This document shows positions 16,343 through 24,571 of a stretch of 61,135 nucleotides of DNA, in pieces. The stretch is taken from positions 1 to 61,135 of the forward strand of contig JAJDNY010000089.1 of NCBI GenBank assembly GCA_022340425.1, in the 5' to 3' direction. Every line of letters begins with the position of its first letter. Position 1 is the stretch's first letter. A model generated the notes under the pieces. It had not been told where the DNA came from. It made no database searches and saw nothing but the letters and a program-made list of their open reading frames with translations. The stretch comes from Desulfobacteraceae bacterium. GTDB taxonomy: Bacteria; Desulfobacterota; Desulfobacteria; Desulfobacterales; JAABRJ01. The position numbers and the translations under genes were made by a program.

Positions 16343-16888
16343 ATGTTCCTTGATTTGGTTACCCGACGGCGCAGCATCCGCCGCTTCCTCCAAAAGCCGG
16401 TGGCCCCCGAGGCGGTCGCCCAGCTGGTCGAAGCGGCGCTGCGGGCCCCCTCATCCCGCGGCTTCAACCCCTGGCAGTTCGTGGTGGTCGAGGACCGCGA
16501 GCGGCTGGCCAGCCTCTCGCGCAGCAAGCCCCACGGCGCGGGCTTCCTGAAAGACGCGCCGCTGGGGATCGTGGTTTGCGCCGACCCCCAGCGCTCGGAT
16601 GTGTGGGTCGAGGACGCCGCCATCGCTGCCATTTTTCTGCACCTGGCGGCGGCCTCCCTGGGGCTCGGCAGCTGCTGGGTCCAGATCCGCAAACGGATGC
16701 ACACCGAGGCCCAGTCGGCGGGCGCCTACGCCGCCGATTTGCTGGGGCTGCCGGCCGGCATGGAGGTCGCGGCGATCATGGCCATCGGCTACCCGGCGGA
16801 GGAGAAGCCCCCCCACCCGCCCGCCAGCCTGGCCTACGACAAGGTGCACCGCGAGACCTACGGCACCCCCTGGCAAAGGACAGGTTAG
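16343..16888 (+). CDS. nitroreductase-family FMN protein
   Basis: The 181-residue protein begins with the FMN-phosphate-binding motif RRRSIRRFL. It continues with LVEAALRAPSSRGFNPWQFVVVED and has the C-terminal GYPAEEKPPHP, all hallmarks of the small nitroreductase/NADH dehydrogenase fold. Such enzymes use NAD(P)H to reduce nitro compounds, quinones or flavins; the physiological substrate cannot be inferred. GGGAGG precedes the ATG. The stop codon overlaps the stop of the convergent murJ by four bases. Confidence 0.88.
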   Translation: MFLDLVTRRRSIRRFLQKPVAPEAVAQLVEAALRAPSSRGFNPWQFVVVEDRERLASLSRSKPHGAGFLKDAPLGIVVCADPQRSDVWVEDAAIAAIFLHLAAASLGLGSCWVQIRKRMHTEAQSAGAYAADLLGLPAGMEVAAIMAIGYPAEEKPPHPPASLAYDKVHRETYGTPWQRTG

Positions 16889-18453
16889 CGCCGCAGCCGG
16901 GCCCGGACGCGGACCATCAAATCGTCGATCTCCCGAATGCCCAAACGGCGCCCGAGGAGGGTCAGGACCGCGACGCAGAGCCCGGCGGTACCCAGAACGA
17001 CCCCCAGGCTGCCCGCAAAGCTGTCGGGGGCCGGCAGCAGCGCCCGCAGCGCCTGCCGGCCGCCCGCCAGCAGGAGGCCCAAAGGAAGGCTAAGCGCCAT
17101 GATCTTGAGGTAGAAACGGTAGACCTGCCGGCTACCGAGGTTGACGGTCCGCCTGTTCCAGAGGGCGTAGAGCACCACCACCTGCAGGATGACCGAGAGC
17201 GAAATCGCCAGGGCCACCCCCTGCACCCCCAGACGCTGCATGCCCACCCGGTAGAGCGGAATGCTCGCCAGAACCGCCGCGGTCCCGAAGAGGGCCGGGT
17301 AAAGCGTGTTCTGGATAGCGTAATAGCCCCGCACCACCACGGTTTGGGCGGCAAAAGCGAAGGCCCCGGGCAGCAGGCAGGCCAACACCTGGGCGGTCAG
17401 CGCGGTGGCCGCGGCGTCGAACTGCCCGCGCTGGAACAAGACCCGCACGACCTCGCTGCGCAGCACCATCAGCAGCACCGAAAAGGGCACCACCAGGGCC
17501 AGGTAGCGCAGGGTGCCGTTGAGCAGTCGGTTCATCTCGTCGATCTGGCGCTGGGCCGCCAGCCGCGCCAGAAAGGGGAAGGCCGCGACCCCCACCGCCT
17601 GCCCGAAGAAAGCCACCAGCAGCAGCATGATCCGCAGACCGTAGTTGAGCCCGGCGATGCTGCCGGGGGGCAGAAACGACCCGAAAAAGCGCATGAAAAT
17701 CTCGGTTGAAAACGTCATCGAAAGCCCCACCATCAGCGGCAGGGTCAGCAGGATGTAACGCTTCAGATCCGGGTGGCCCAGATTGAACAGAAACCCCCAG
17801 CGCATGCCGATCTGCCGAGCGCCGTGGTATTGGGCCGCGAAGTTGCCCAGGAAAGCCCCGCCCAGGACGCCCCAGGCGAAACCCTCAATTCCCAGACGCG
17901 GCCCCAGGAGAAGCCCCCCCAGAATGATGCCGAGATTGTAGAGCAGCGGCGCCAGGGCCGGGATCAGGAAGCGCTCCCGGGCAAACTGCACGGCCATCAA
18001 CAGGCCGCCGCTGAAAAAGAAAAACTGGGCCGGGATGATGATCCGGGTCATGCGCACGGCTTTTTGGAAAACGGCCCCTTGGGGCAGCCCCGGGGCCAGC
18101 AGGGCCACCAGTTGGGGGGCAAACAGGCAGGCCACCCCGATGGCCGCCGCCAGGCCCAGGCCGAAAACGGTCATGATCAGGGAAAACACCGCCCAGCCTT
18201 CTTCCTCCTGGTGGGCGGTCAGGTAGCGCGCGAAGATCGGAATGAAGGTCACCGAGAGAAACCCGCTGGCCGCCACATGGTTGAGGACCTCGGGGATCAT
18301 GAAAGCCACCTGGTAGGCGTCCACCGCCTCGCCGGCCCCACCGGCATGCGCGATCACCATCTCGCGTGCCAGCCCCATCAGGCGACTGAGGAAAATGGAG
18401 ACCGTCATGATCAACGCGGCCACTCCCACTTTTTTGGACAAAGCGCTGGACAT
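16885..18453 (-). CDS. murJ: lipid II flippase MurJ
   Basis: MurJ moves the peptidoglycan precursor lipid II across the inner membrane. The 522-residue product has about 14 hydrophobic segments. It carries the family N-terminus KKVGVAALIMTVSIFLSRLMGLAREMVIAHAGG and AYQVAFMIPEVLNHVAASGFLSVTFIPIF, including the conserved Arg of TM1. The ATG at 18453 has AAAGGG upstream; a GTG one codon earlier is possible. It is a single gene here, not in the usual rpsT neighbourhood. Confidence 0.93.
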   Translation of the reverse strand: MSSALSKKVGVAALIMTVSIFLSRLMGLAREMVIAHAGGAGEAVDAYQVAFMIPEVLNHVAASGFLSVTFIPIFARYLTAHQEEEGWAVFSLIMTVFGLGLAAAIGVACLFAPQLVALLAPGLPQGAVFQKAVRMTRIIIPAQFFFFSGGLLMAVQFARERFLIPALAPLLYNLGIILGGLLLGPRLGIEGFAWGVLGGAFLGNFAAQYHGARQIGMRWGFLFNLGHPDLKRYILLTLPLMVGLSMTFSTEIFMRFFGSFLPPGSIAGLNYGLRIMLLLVAFFGQAVGVAAFPFLARLAAQRQIDEMNRLLNGTLRYLALVVPFSVLLMVLRSEVVRVLFQRGQFDAAATALTAQVLACLLPGAFAFAAQTVVVRGYYAIQNTLYPALFGTAAVLASIPLYRVGMQRLGVQGVALAISLSVILQVVVLYALWNRRTVNLGSRQVYRFYLKIMALSLPLGLLLAGGRQALRALLPAPDSFAGSLGVVLGTAGLCVAVLTLLGRRLGIREIDDLMVRVRARLRR

Positions 18454-18610
18454 CACCCGCTGAACCCTTTAAAAGTTGCCCGAAACAGGGTCTGCTTGTA
18501 GCAGAAAAGGTAGGAGAACACCACCGTGCCCCCGGCGCTGCCGCCGGCCGAATGGGGTGGCGGGCAGCAGCGGCGGCCACCCCCACCTCAATCCAGAAGG
18601 AGCCCCCACC

Positions 18611-19099
18611 ATGGAACTCTGCCCCTGCGGGTCGGCAAAACCTTTCGCCGAGTGTTGCGAACCCTATTTATACGGCAGCAGCCAAGCACCCACCGCCGAG
18701 GCCCTCCTGCGCTCGCGCTACACCGCCTACACCCGCTCGGCGGTGGATTACATTCTTCAGACGACCCACCCCTCCCAGCGCCGTCCGGAGGATGAGAAGA
18801 CGGTCCGCCGCTGGGCGAAGGATGCCGCCTGGCAAGGCCTGACGGTCATCGACTGCCAGCAGGGCGGCGCCGACGATCGGCAGGGGTTCGTGGAATTCAT
18901 CGCCAAATACAGCGAAAAGGGGGAGAAAAAGGAGCACCACGAGATCGCCGAGTTCCGCAGGGAAAACGACACCTGGTTTTTCTACGATGCCAAGGCGCCC
19001 AAACCCAAACAGGTGGTGCGTCAGGGCCCCAAAATCGGACGCAACACCCTCTGCCCCTGCGGCAGCGGCAAAAAATACAAAAAATGCTGCGGCCTCTGA
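18611..19099 (+). CDS. ychJ: YchJ-family protein with SEC-C zinc motifs at both ends
   Basis: The 162-residue protein starts [16 protein letters not shown] and ends [18 protein letters not shown], two SEC-C motifs (C-x-C...CC) that bind zinc. The middle is the YchJ NTF2-like fold ([44 protein letters not shown]). AAGGAG lies a few bases before the ATG. The role is unknown; SEC-C motifs elsewhere, as in SecA, bind SecB or ribosomes. The stop is about 95 bases before the GalT-like gene. Confidence 0.9.
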   Translation: MELCPCGSAKPFAECCEPYLYGSSQAPTAEALLRSRYTAYTRSAVDYILQTTHPSQRRPEDEKTVRRWAKDAAWQGLTVIDCQQGGADDRQGFVEFIAKYSEKGEKKEHHEIAEFRRENDTWFFYDAKAPKPKQVVRQGPKIGRNTLCPCGSGKKYKKCCGL

Positions 19100-19193
19100 A
19101 CCGCCGGTGCCCTGAACTGCCGCAGCTTCGGCTGCCACAGGCCGAGGGCGTCCAGCCTGACAGCGGGATTACACCGCAAAGGAGAACCGATTG

Positions 19194-20228
19194 ATGGAGT
19201 TCACCACCATTGCCAAGGAAACCGTGCTGCTCAACCCGCTCCAGGACATGAAGCGCCGCCGGGTCGCCAGCGAAATCCGGCTGGACCCGCTCACCGGCCG
19301 CAGCTCCCGGATCTGCCACTTCATGAGGCTTGCGTGGCAAAAACCGGATTTGGTCCAGCTGGCGGAGACCACCGCCGCCGGCTGTCCCTTCTGCCCTGAG
19401 CGGGTGACGGCGATCACCCCCTGCTTTCCGCCCGAAATTCTGCCCGAAGGTCGCCTGGTTTCCGAGGACCGGGTCCTTTTTCCCAACCTGGCTCCCTACG
19501 AGGCCATCAGCGCCGTGGCGGTCATGGGGGCGGAGCATTTCATCCCGATGACGGGTCTTGCCCCCGAACGGATTGCCGCCAGCTTCGCGCTCTGCCTGAC
19601 CTTTTTCCGGGCCCTGCAGCGCACCAAACACCCGGAGTCGGTCTATCACATGATCAACTGGAACTACATGCCGCCCTCGGGCAGCTCCATCATCCACCCC
19701 CATCTGCAGGTCTTTGCCGGCAGCTTCGCGCCACACCTCATGCGGCAGGAGCTTGCGGCCGCGCGGACCTACGGCGAGGCCCACGGCACCAATTATTGGG
19801 ACGATCTGGTGGCCGCGGAACGCGCGACAAACGACCGCTACCTGGGCCGCATCGGGCGCACCAGCTGGCTGAGCGCCTTCGCGCCGATGGGGATCGCCGG
19901 GGACGTGGTCGCCGTGGTGGACGATGTCCACTGCACCCTGGAGCTGACCACCGCGGACCTGGCCGACCTGGCCCTGGGGCTGACGCAGGCCCTGGCAGTC
20001 TACGACGGAATGGGGATTTTCAGCTTCAACATGAACTTTTTCACCGGTGCCGCCGGAGACGACCACTATCGCCTGCACCTGGTGCTTTCACCGCGGGCCT
20101 ACTTCAACCAGGCCCTGGGCACACCGGATGTGGGGGCCCTGCAGCAGCTCTACCGCGAAGGGGTCTGCATGGCCTTTCCGGAGGAGATCAACCAGCGGCT
20201 CAAACCGCGTTTCGAGAACGGGCCTTGA
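19194..20228 (+). CDS. GalT-like HIT-superfamily nucleotidyltransferase/hydrolase
   Basis: The 344-residue protein resembles galactose-1-phosphate uridylyltransferase. It has a CPFCPER zinc-type pair near residue 64 and the active-site motif SSIIHPHLQVF (His-x-His). A second HIT half contains FSFNMNFFTG and HYRLHLVLSPR. It is longer and more divergent than true GalT, and no galactose genes are nearby, so the substrate may be another nucleotide sugar or dinucleotide. I chose the ATG at 19194 (AAAGGAG upstream). The dus gene begins 20 bases after its stop, within one plus-strand run that reaches recX. Confidence 0.78.
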   Translation: MEFTTIAKETVLLNPLQDMKRRRVASEIRLDPLTGRSSRICHFMRLAWQKPDLVQLAETTAAGCPFCPERVTAITPCFPPEILPEGRLVSEDRVLFPNLAPYEAISAVAVMGAEHFIPMTGLAPERIAASFALCLTFFRALQRTKHPESVYHMINWNYMPPSGSSIIHPHLQVFAGSFAPHLMRQELAAARTYGEAHGTNYWDDLVAAERATNDRYLGRIGRTSWLSAFAPMGIAGDVVAVVDDVHCTLELTTADLADLALGLTQALAVYDGMGIFSFNMNFFTGAAGDDHYRLHLVLSPRAYFNQALGTPDVGALQQLYREGVCMAFPEEINQRLKPRFENGP

Positions 20229-20248
20229 GGGACGCCGCCGGAACTTCC

Positions 20249-21235
20249 GTGCCTATACCGGCCAGGCTGATGCTGGCCCCCTTGAAGGGGGTTACCGACC
20301 GAATTTTCCGCAACACCCTCGCCCGCCATTTTGACGCCCTGGACGCGGCCGTGGCCCCGTTCATCTCCACCCGCCGCGAACGGCGCATCAGGGCTTCCCA
20401 GCTCTCGGGGCTGCTGCCGCAAAACAACCCCGGCCTGCCGGTGGTACCCCAGATCATGGGCAACGATCCGGACGATTTCATCGCCCTGGCCCGGGTGCTG
20501 GCCGATCTGGGGCATGCCGTGATCAACTGGAACCTGGGCTGCCCCTTTCCCATGGTCGTCAAAAAAACGCGTGGCTGTGGCCTTCTGGCGCACCCCGAAC
20601 GGATCGAGGCCTTTCTGGAACGGGTGGTGCCGCGGATCCCCGCCCGCCTGTCCATCAAGACGCGCCTGGGCCTGCACAGTGCGGCCGAGCTCCATGGCCT
20701 GATGCCGATTTTCAACCGCTTTCCCCTGGCGGAGGTGATCATTCACCCCCGTCTGGGCAGCCAGCGCTACGCCGGACAGCCCGACCTCGCGGCCTTTACC
20801 GAGTGCCTGGCGCGCTGCGCCCACCCCGTGGTCTACAATGGGGACCTGCACACCCTGGATGGCTACCGCCGGATTTCACAGCACTTTCCGACGCTGAAGC
20901 GCTGGATGCTGGGCCGGGGAGTGGTGGCCAACCCCTTTCTGCCGGCGATGATCAAGACCGGGGCAGACGCCGCCGGCGATCAAATCACCCGCCTGCAACG
21001 CTTTCATGACGACCTTTTCAGCGGCTACCAGCAGGTTTTTGCCGGACCGGGCCACCTGCTGGACCGCATGAAGGGATTCTGGTATTATTTTGCCCGGACG
21101 TTTGATAACAGCCGTCGGATCATGAAAAAAATCCACCGGCTCAGGCGGCCTGACCACTACCGCGCCGTGGTGGATCGGTTTTTCGCCGCCGAGGCCCGCT
21201 GGAACCCGTCGGCGGTGACCTTCGAAGAAGGGTGA
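20249..21235 (+). CDS. tRNA-dihydrouridine synthase family protein
   Basis: The FMN-dependent Dus enzymes reduce specific uridines of tRNA to dihydrouridine. The product starts VPIPARLMLAPLKGVTD (the usual MLAPM/L-x-GV segment). It has the catalytic motif NWNLGCPFP with Cys98 and KKTRGCGLLAHPE, then SIKTRLG, VIIHPR for phosphate/tRNA contacts, and YNGDLHT and MLGRGVVANP for FMN. It looks most like DusC-type enzymes. The GTG at 20249 is chosen because VPIPARLML is the normal N-terminus; a TTG at 20225 overlapping the previous stop, or the ATG at 20270, are alternatives. It is followed 4 bases later by the methyltransferase gene. Confidence 0.88.
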   Translation: MPIPARLMLAPLKGVTDRIFRNTLARHFDALDAAVAPFISTRRERRIRASQLSGLLPQNNPGLPVVPQIMGNDPDDFIALARVLADLGHAVINWNLGCPFPMVVKKTRGCGLLAHPERIEAFLERVVPRIPARLSIKTRLGLHSAAELHGLMPIFNRFPLAEVIIHPRLGSQRYAGQPDLAAFTECLARCAHPVVYNGDLHTLDGYRRISQHFPTLKRWMLGRGVVANPFLPAMIKTGADAAGDQITRLQRFHDDLFSGYQQVFAGPGHLLDRMKGFWYYFARTFDNSRRIMKKIHRLRRPDHYRAVVDRFFAAEARWNPSAVTFEEG

Positions 21236-21239
21236 GAGC

Positions 21240-22382
21240 GTGTTCGAATACCAGAAAAACGGGCGCTTCTTCGCCCAGATCCCCGAGGGACTGGAGGCCT
21301 GGGCGCTGCAGGAATTGACCGAGCTGGGGGCCGCGGAGGTCACGCCGGCCTTTCGCGGGGCCTATTTCAGCGCCACTCCCGCGGTTCTCTACCGGGTGAA
21401 CTACGAAAGCCGGCTGCTCACCCGTGTCCTCGCCCCCCTTAAAACCTTCACCTGCCCGGACCGCGCGGCCCTCTACCGGGTGGCTAAGGCCCTGCCCTGG
21501 TCCCAGTTCCTCGGACCCAAAAACACCTTTGCGGTCTTCGCCCAGGTCAGCGACAACCCGCAACTCAATCACGCCGGCTTTGCCGCCCTAGTGGTCAAGG
21601 ACGCCATCGCCGATTGTTTCAGCCAGGCGCTGGGCATCCGCCCCAACGTGGACACTCTCCGGCCGGATGTCTGGATCAATCTCAACCTGCGGGGCAGCCG
21701 CGCGATCCTGCATTTCGACACCTCGGGCAGCTCCCTCCACCGGCGCGGCTACCGGACCGAATCGGTGCCGGCGCCCATGCAGGAGACCGTGGCGGCCGCC
21801 GTCATCCGGATTTCGGGCTGGGACGGCGACTCCCCGCTCTACGACCCCATGTGCGGCTCCGGGACCCTCCTAAGCGAGGCCCTGATGCGCTACTGCCGCC
21901 TGCCGGCAGGGATGCTGCGCAAGCGCTTCGGTTTCGAGCGCATGCCCGACTTCGATCCGCAGCTTTGGCAGACGATCCGTGAAACGGCCCAGGCCGCGGT
22001 CCGGCCCCTACCCGAAGGCCTGATCGGCGGCAGCGACATCTCCGGCCAGGCGGTATCTGCGGCCCGTGCCAACCTCGCCAACCTGCCCTACCGCCAGCGG
22101 GTCCGTCTGAAGACCGCCGCCTTCGAAACGCTGCGCGGTCTGGAAAACCAGACCATCGTCTGCAACCCGCCCTACGGCATCCGCCTGGGCCGACCGCAGG
22201 AGATGGCGCCCCTCTACCGGGCCCTGGGGGATTTTCTCAAGCAGCGCTGCAAGGGCTCCCGGGCCTATATTTTCGTGGGCGACCGTGAGCTGCTCAAATA
22301 CGTCGGCCTCAAGCCCAGCCTGCGCCAGCCCATCAAAAGCGGCGGCCTGGACGGGCGCCTGGTGAAATACGAGCTTTACTAA
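21240..22382 (+). CDS. THUMP-domain class I RNA methyltransferase (RlmL/RlmK-N type)
   Basis: The N-terminal ~160 residues are a THUMP RNA-binding module (QIPEGLEAWALQELTELGA, FRGAYFSA, VLYRVNYESRLLTRVLAPL). The C-terminal half is a SAM-dependent N2-guanine methyltransferase with DPMCGSGTLLSEA for SAM and NPPYGIRLG as the catalytic motif IV. It is most like the N-terminal enzyme of RlmL, which methylates 23S rRNA G2445, or its stand-alone homologues. The start is GTG at 21240, four bases after the dus stop. It lacks the second methyltransferase domain of the E. coli fusion. Confidence 0.88.
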   Translation: MFEYQKNGRFFAQIPEGLEAWALQELTELGAAEVTPAFRGAYFSATPAVLYRVNYESRLLTRVLAPLKTFTCPDRAALYRVAKALPWSQFLGPKNTFAVFAQVSDNPQLNHAGFAALVVKDAIADCFSQALGIRPNVDTLRPDVWINLNLRGSRAILHFDTSGSSLHRRGYRTESVPAPMQETVAAAVIRISGWDGDSPLYDPMCGSGTLLSEALMRYCRLPAGMLRKRFGFERMPDFDPQLWQTIRETAQAAVRPLPEGLIGGSDISGQAVSAARANLANLPYRQRVRLKTAAFETLRGLENQTIVCNPPYGIRLGRPQEMAPLYRALGDFLKQRCKGSRAYIFVGDRELLKYVGLKPSLRQPIKSGGLDGRLVKYELY

Positions 22383-22388
22383 ACTGCC

Positions 22389-22790
22389 ATGAAGCCGTCC
22401 GAGCCCACAGCCCCCTATGAAGCGCCCGGCGACCTGCGGGTCTTCAACCTGCCCGGCGGCTGGACGGTTTTAGCCGGCAAAACCGACAGCGCCAACGACC
22501 GCTTGAGTCTGAAGCTGGCTGGCCCCAACGACTGGTGGTTCCACGTGCGCGGCATGCCCGGCAGCCACGTGCTGCTGCGGGTGCCGCCGGGAGCCGAACC
22601 CCAGCGCGCGGTGCTGAAACGGGCCGCGGCCATCGCCGCCTATCACAGCAAGGCGCGCACGGGCGGGGTGGTGGCGGTATCGGGCACCCGCGCCCGCTTC
22701 GTGACCAAACCGCCGGGGGCCAAGCCGGGGACGGTCGCCATCCGCCGGGAAACCATTTTCAAGGTCCGCCCGGCCCTGCCCGACGAATAG
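22389..22790 (+). CDS. stand-alone NFACT-R (DUF814) RNA-binding protein
   Basis: The 133-residue protein consists only of the NFACT-R domain: NDRLSLKLAGPNDWWFHVRG, MPGSHVLLRV, AAAIAAYHSKAR and PPGAKPGTVAIRRE. In RqcH/Tae2/NEMF this domain sits at the C-terminus of a much larger protein that elongates stalled nascent chains with Ala/Thr tails. Here the NFACT-N, HhH and coiled-coil parts are absent and no trace of them is next door. It begins 6 bases after the rRNA methyltransferase and precedes recX. A role in ribosome or tRNA binding is inferred. Confidence 0.85.
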   Translation: MKPSEPTAPYEAPGDLRVFNLPGGWTVLAGKTDSANDRLSLKLAGPNDWWFHVRGMPGSHVLLRVPPGAEPQRAVLKRAAAIAAYHSKARTGGVVAVSGTRARFVTKPPGAKPGTVAIRRETIFKVRPALPDE

Positions 22791-22824
22791 GCCCGGGCCG
22801 CCTTCACCCCGGGAGGCCGATTCT

Positions 22825-23463
22825 GTGACCCGAACCATTACGGCCCTTAAGATCCAGGTCCGCAACCCCGAGCGGGTCAACGTCCATCTGGACGGGCGCT
22901 ACGCCTTCGCCCTCAGCCTGAATACCGCCCAGGGGCTTTCCCAGGGACAGACCCTGAGCGCCGGCGAGATCGCCCGTCTCAAAGCCGCCGATCAGCCCGC
23001 CGCCGCCTATGACCGCGCCCTGCGCTTCCTGGCCCGGCGCCGGCGCAGCATCCACGAAACCAGAAGCCATCTGCGGCGCGGCGGTTACCCGGCCGCCGTG
23101 GTGGACGCGGTCATCGCGCGTCTGCGCGCGCACCGTTACCTGGACGACGCTGAATTCGCGCGGCAGTGGGTGGCGGAGCGGGAACGCTTCCGTCCGCGCA
23201 GCGGTCGGGCGCTGCGCTGGGAACTGCGCCAAAAAGGGGTCGGCAGCGGCGAGATCGATCGGGCGATAGGCGGTTTGGATGAAGCCGCCTCGGCCCGGGC
23301 GGCCCTTCGCGGGCGCCTCACCCGCTGGCAGGGGCTGGCGCGGCAGGATTTCAAGGCGAAGGTTTTCGGCTTCTTGGGACGGCGCGGCTTCAGCTACGAG
23401 ATCGCCGAAGCGGCCTTTGAAACGGCCTGGGAGGAACGGGAGAGACCGGCGGCAGCGGAATGA
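22825..23463 (+). CDS. recX: RecX regulatory protein
   Basis: RecX binds RecA filaments and limits strand exchange. The product has three-helix repeats typical of the family: AYDRALRFLARRRRSIHETRSHLRRGGY, VIARLRAHRYLDDAEFARQWVAERE, and GRALRWELRQKGV, with a final KVFGFLGRRGFSYE repeat. The length (212) is on the long side because of an N-terminal ~65-residue extension (TALKIQVRNPERVNVHLDGR), which is usual in some RecX proteins. The GTG start follows GGGAGG. recA is not in the window. Confidence 0.88.
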   Translation: MTRTITALKIQVRNPERVNVHLDGRYAFALSLNTAQGLSQGQTLSAGEIARLKAADQPAAAYDRALRFLARRRRSIHETRSHLRRGGYPAAVVDAVIARLRAHRYLDDAEFARQWVAERERFRPRSGRALRWELRQKGVGSGEIDRAIGGLDEAASARAALRGRLTRWQGLARQDFKAKVFGFLGRRGFSYEIAEAAFETAWEERERPAAAE

Positions 23464-23499
23464 CGCGGCCCCGGCCAACGAAAGGCGGAAAAAAACGCT

Positions 23500-24021
23500 C
23501 TATCGGCCCCCCTCCTTGGCCAGGGCCGCCTGAATCGCCTGTGGGTCAAAGCCGCTGATTTGACGCTCTCCGATCAGAATCAAGGGCACCCCGCGACCCC
23601 CCAGACCCTGGAACCGGCGCCGGGCATCCTCCGAGGCGCTGACATCAAGCTCCTCGAAGGCCACCCCTTTCCGGTTGAAATACTCTTTGGCTTTGACACA
23701 GTAGCCGCAGCCGGGGGCCGAGAACATCACCACCCGGGGGCCGTCCGCGGGCCGGGTCCCGTTGGGGGTGCCGCCGCCGGTGAAGAAGTCGCTGCGCCGG
23801 CTGACATTTGCGACCACGGCCTCCCGCTGCCGGGTTTCCAGCTGCCTGCGGTAAGCGCGCCGGACCTCCAGGCTGTTCTGCTCCTCCAGCGCCTGGGGCG
23901 GCGCATCACCGTAATGTTTGACCCCCTGGGCGTCCACCCAGACAAACACATCGGCCCACGACGGTCCGCACAGCATCAGGGCCAGCAAAAGCGGCCAAGC
24001 GGTTTTCACGATCCGTTTCAC
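23500..24021 (-). CDS. exported DUF4124-glutaredoxin fusion protein
   Basis: The GTG at 24021 is preceded by AAAGGGAA and yields a signal peptide (KRIVKTAWPLLLALMLCGPSWA, cleavage after Ala23). Residues 24-42 (DVFVWVDAQGVKHYGDAPP) are a DUF4124 module. After a charged helical linker comes a glutaredoxin domain with active site CGYC (Cys105, Cys108), GVPLILIG with the cis-Pro, and the GFDP segment. It should be a periplasmic thiol-disulfide or de-glutathionylation protein, possibly reduced by a DsbD-like partner not seen here. In-frame codons upstream of 24021 do not look like protein. Confidence 0.87.
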   Translation of the reverse strand: MKRIVKTAWPLLLALMLCGPSWADVFVWVDAQGVKHYGDAPPQALEEQNSLEVRRAYRRQLETRQREAVVANVSRRSDFFTGGGTPNGTRPADGPRVVMFSAPGCGYCVKAKEYFNRKGVAFEELDVSASEDARRRFQGLGGRGVPLILIGERQISGFDPQAIQAALAKEGGR

Positions 24022-24265
24022 GTCGTTCCCTTTCCTTATCGTGTTTGGTGTCTGTCCTTTATCGGCCGGGCGTGGACCGATCTTGATGCGGGTTGCAGGC
24101 ACCCGGTCCCCCCCCGCGGGAGGCCCCGAACCGGCGGTTGGCGACGGCACCCACACGGTTGACTGCAGCGGCAAAAAATTTTAAGAGAATGTGAATGAAC
24201 GCCGTCCCCTTTCAATCAAACCCCCGGCCTAACCTTCCGGCCGTTAGACACCGCTGGAGCACCCC

Positions 24266-24469
24266 ATGGACTGCAAAAAAGAAAAGAATCTCGAAGGCTG
24301 CAACTGCACTTACGACCCTTGCAGCCGTAAGGGCCTCTGCTGCGATTGCCTGCGCTATCACCTCAAGCTGCGCCAGCTGCCGGGTTGCTGCTTTCCCAAG
24401 GAGGCCGAGGCGACCTTCGACCGCTCATTTGAACACTTTGCCCGTCTGGTCCAGGCCGGCCAGGTCTGA
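24266..24469 (+). CDS. DUF6485 cysteine-rich small protein
   Basis: The 67-residue product has ten cysteines (CKKEKNLEGCNCTYDPC, GLCCDCLRYHLK, GCCFPKEAEATFD) and ends with SFEHFARLV. It matches my recollection of DUF6485, a metal-binding-like family of Desulfobacterota and other anaerobes. The Cys pattern suggests zinc or iron-sulfur binding. Function is unknown. It precedes the radical SAM gene by about 100 bases and may be co-transcribed. Confidence 0.85.
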   Translation: MDCKKEKNLEGCNCTYDPCSRKGLCCDCLRYHLKLRQLPGCCFPKEAEATFDRSFEHFARLVQAGQV

Positions 24470-24571
24470 AGCGCCCCATCGCCCGGCCGCCCGAAAAGCA
24501 CCGCCTGGGCGGCCGCAGGGGCCTGCCGCCCCGGGCCACGGATAAACCCGGCGACGGCCGGATGAGACCGC

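Noticed and set aside
18457-18610. Short minus-strand peptide ([17 protein letters not shown]) ending at murJ
   Set aside because: About 23 codons from a GTG, without a ribosome site or recognisable family; probably leader sequence.
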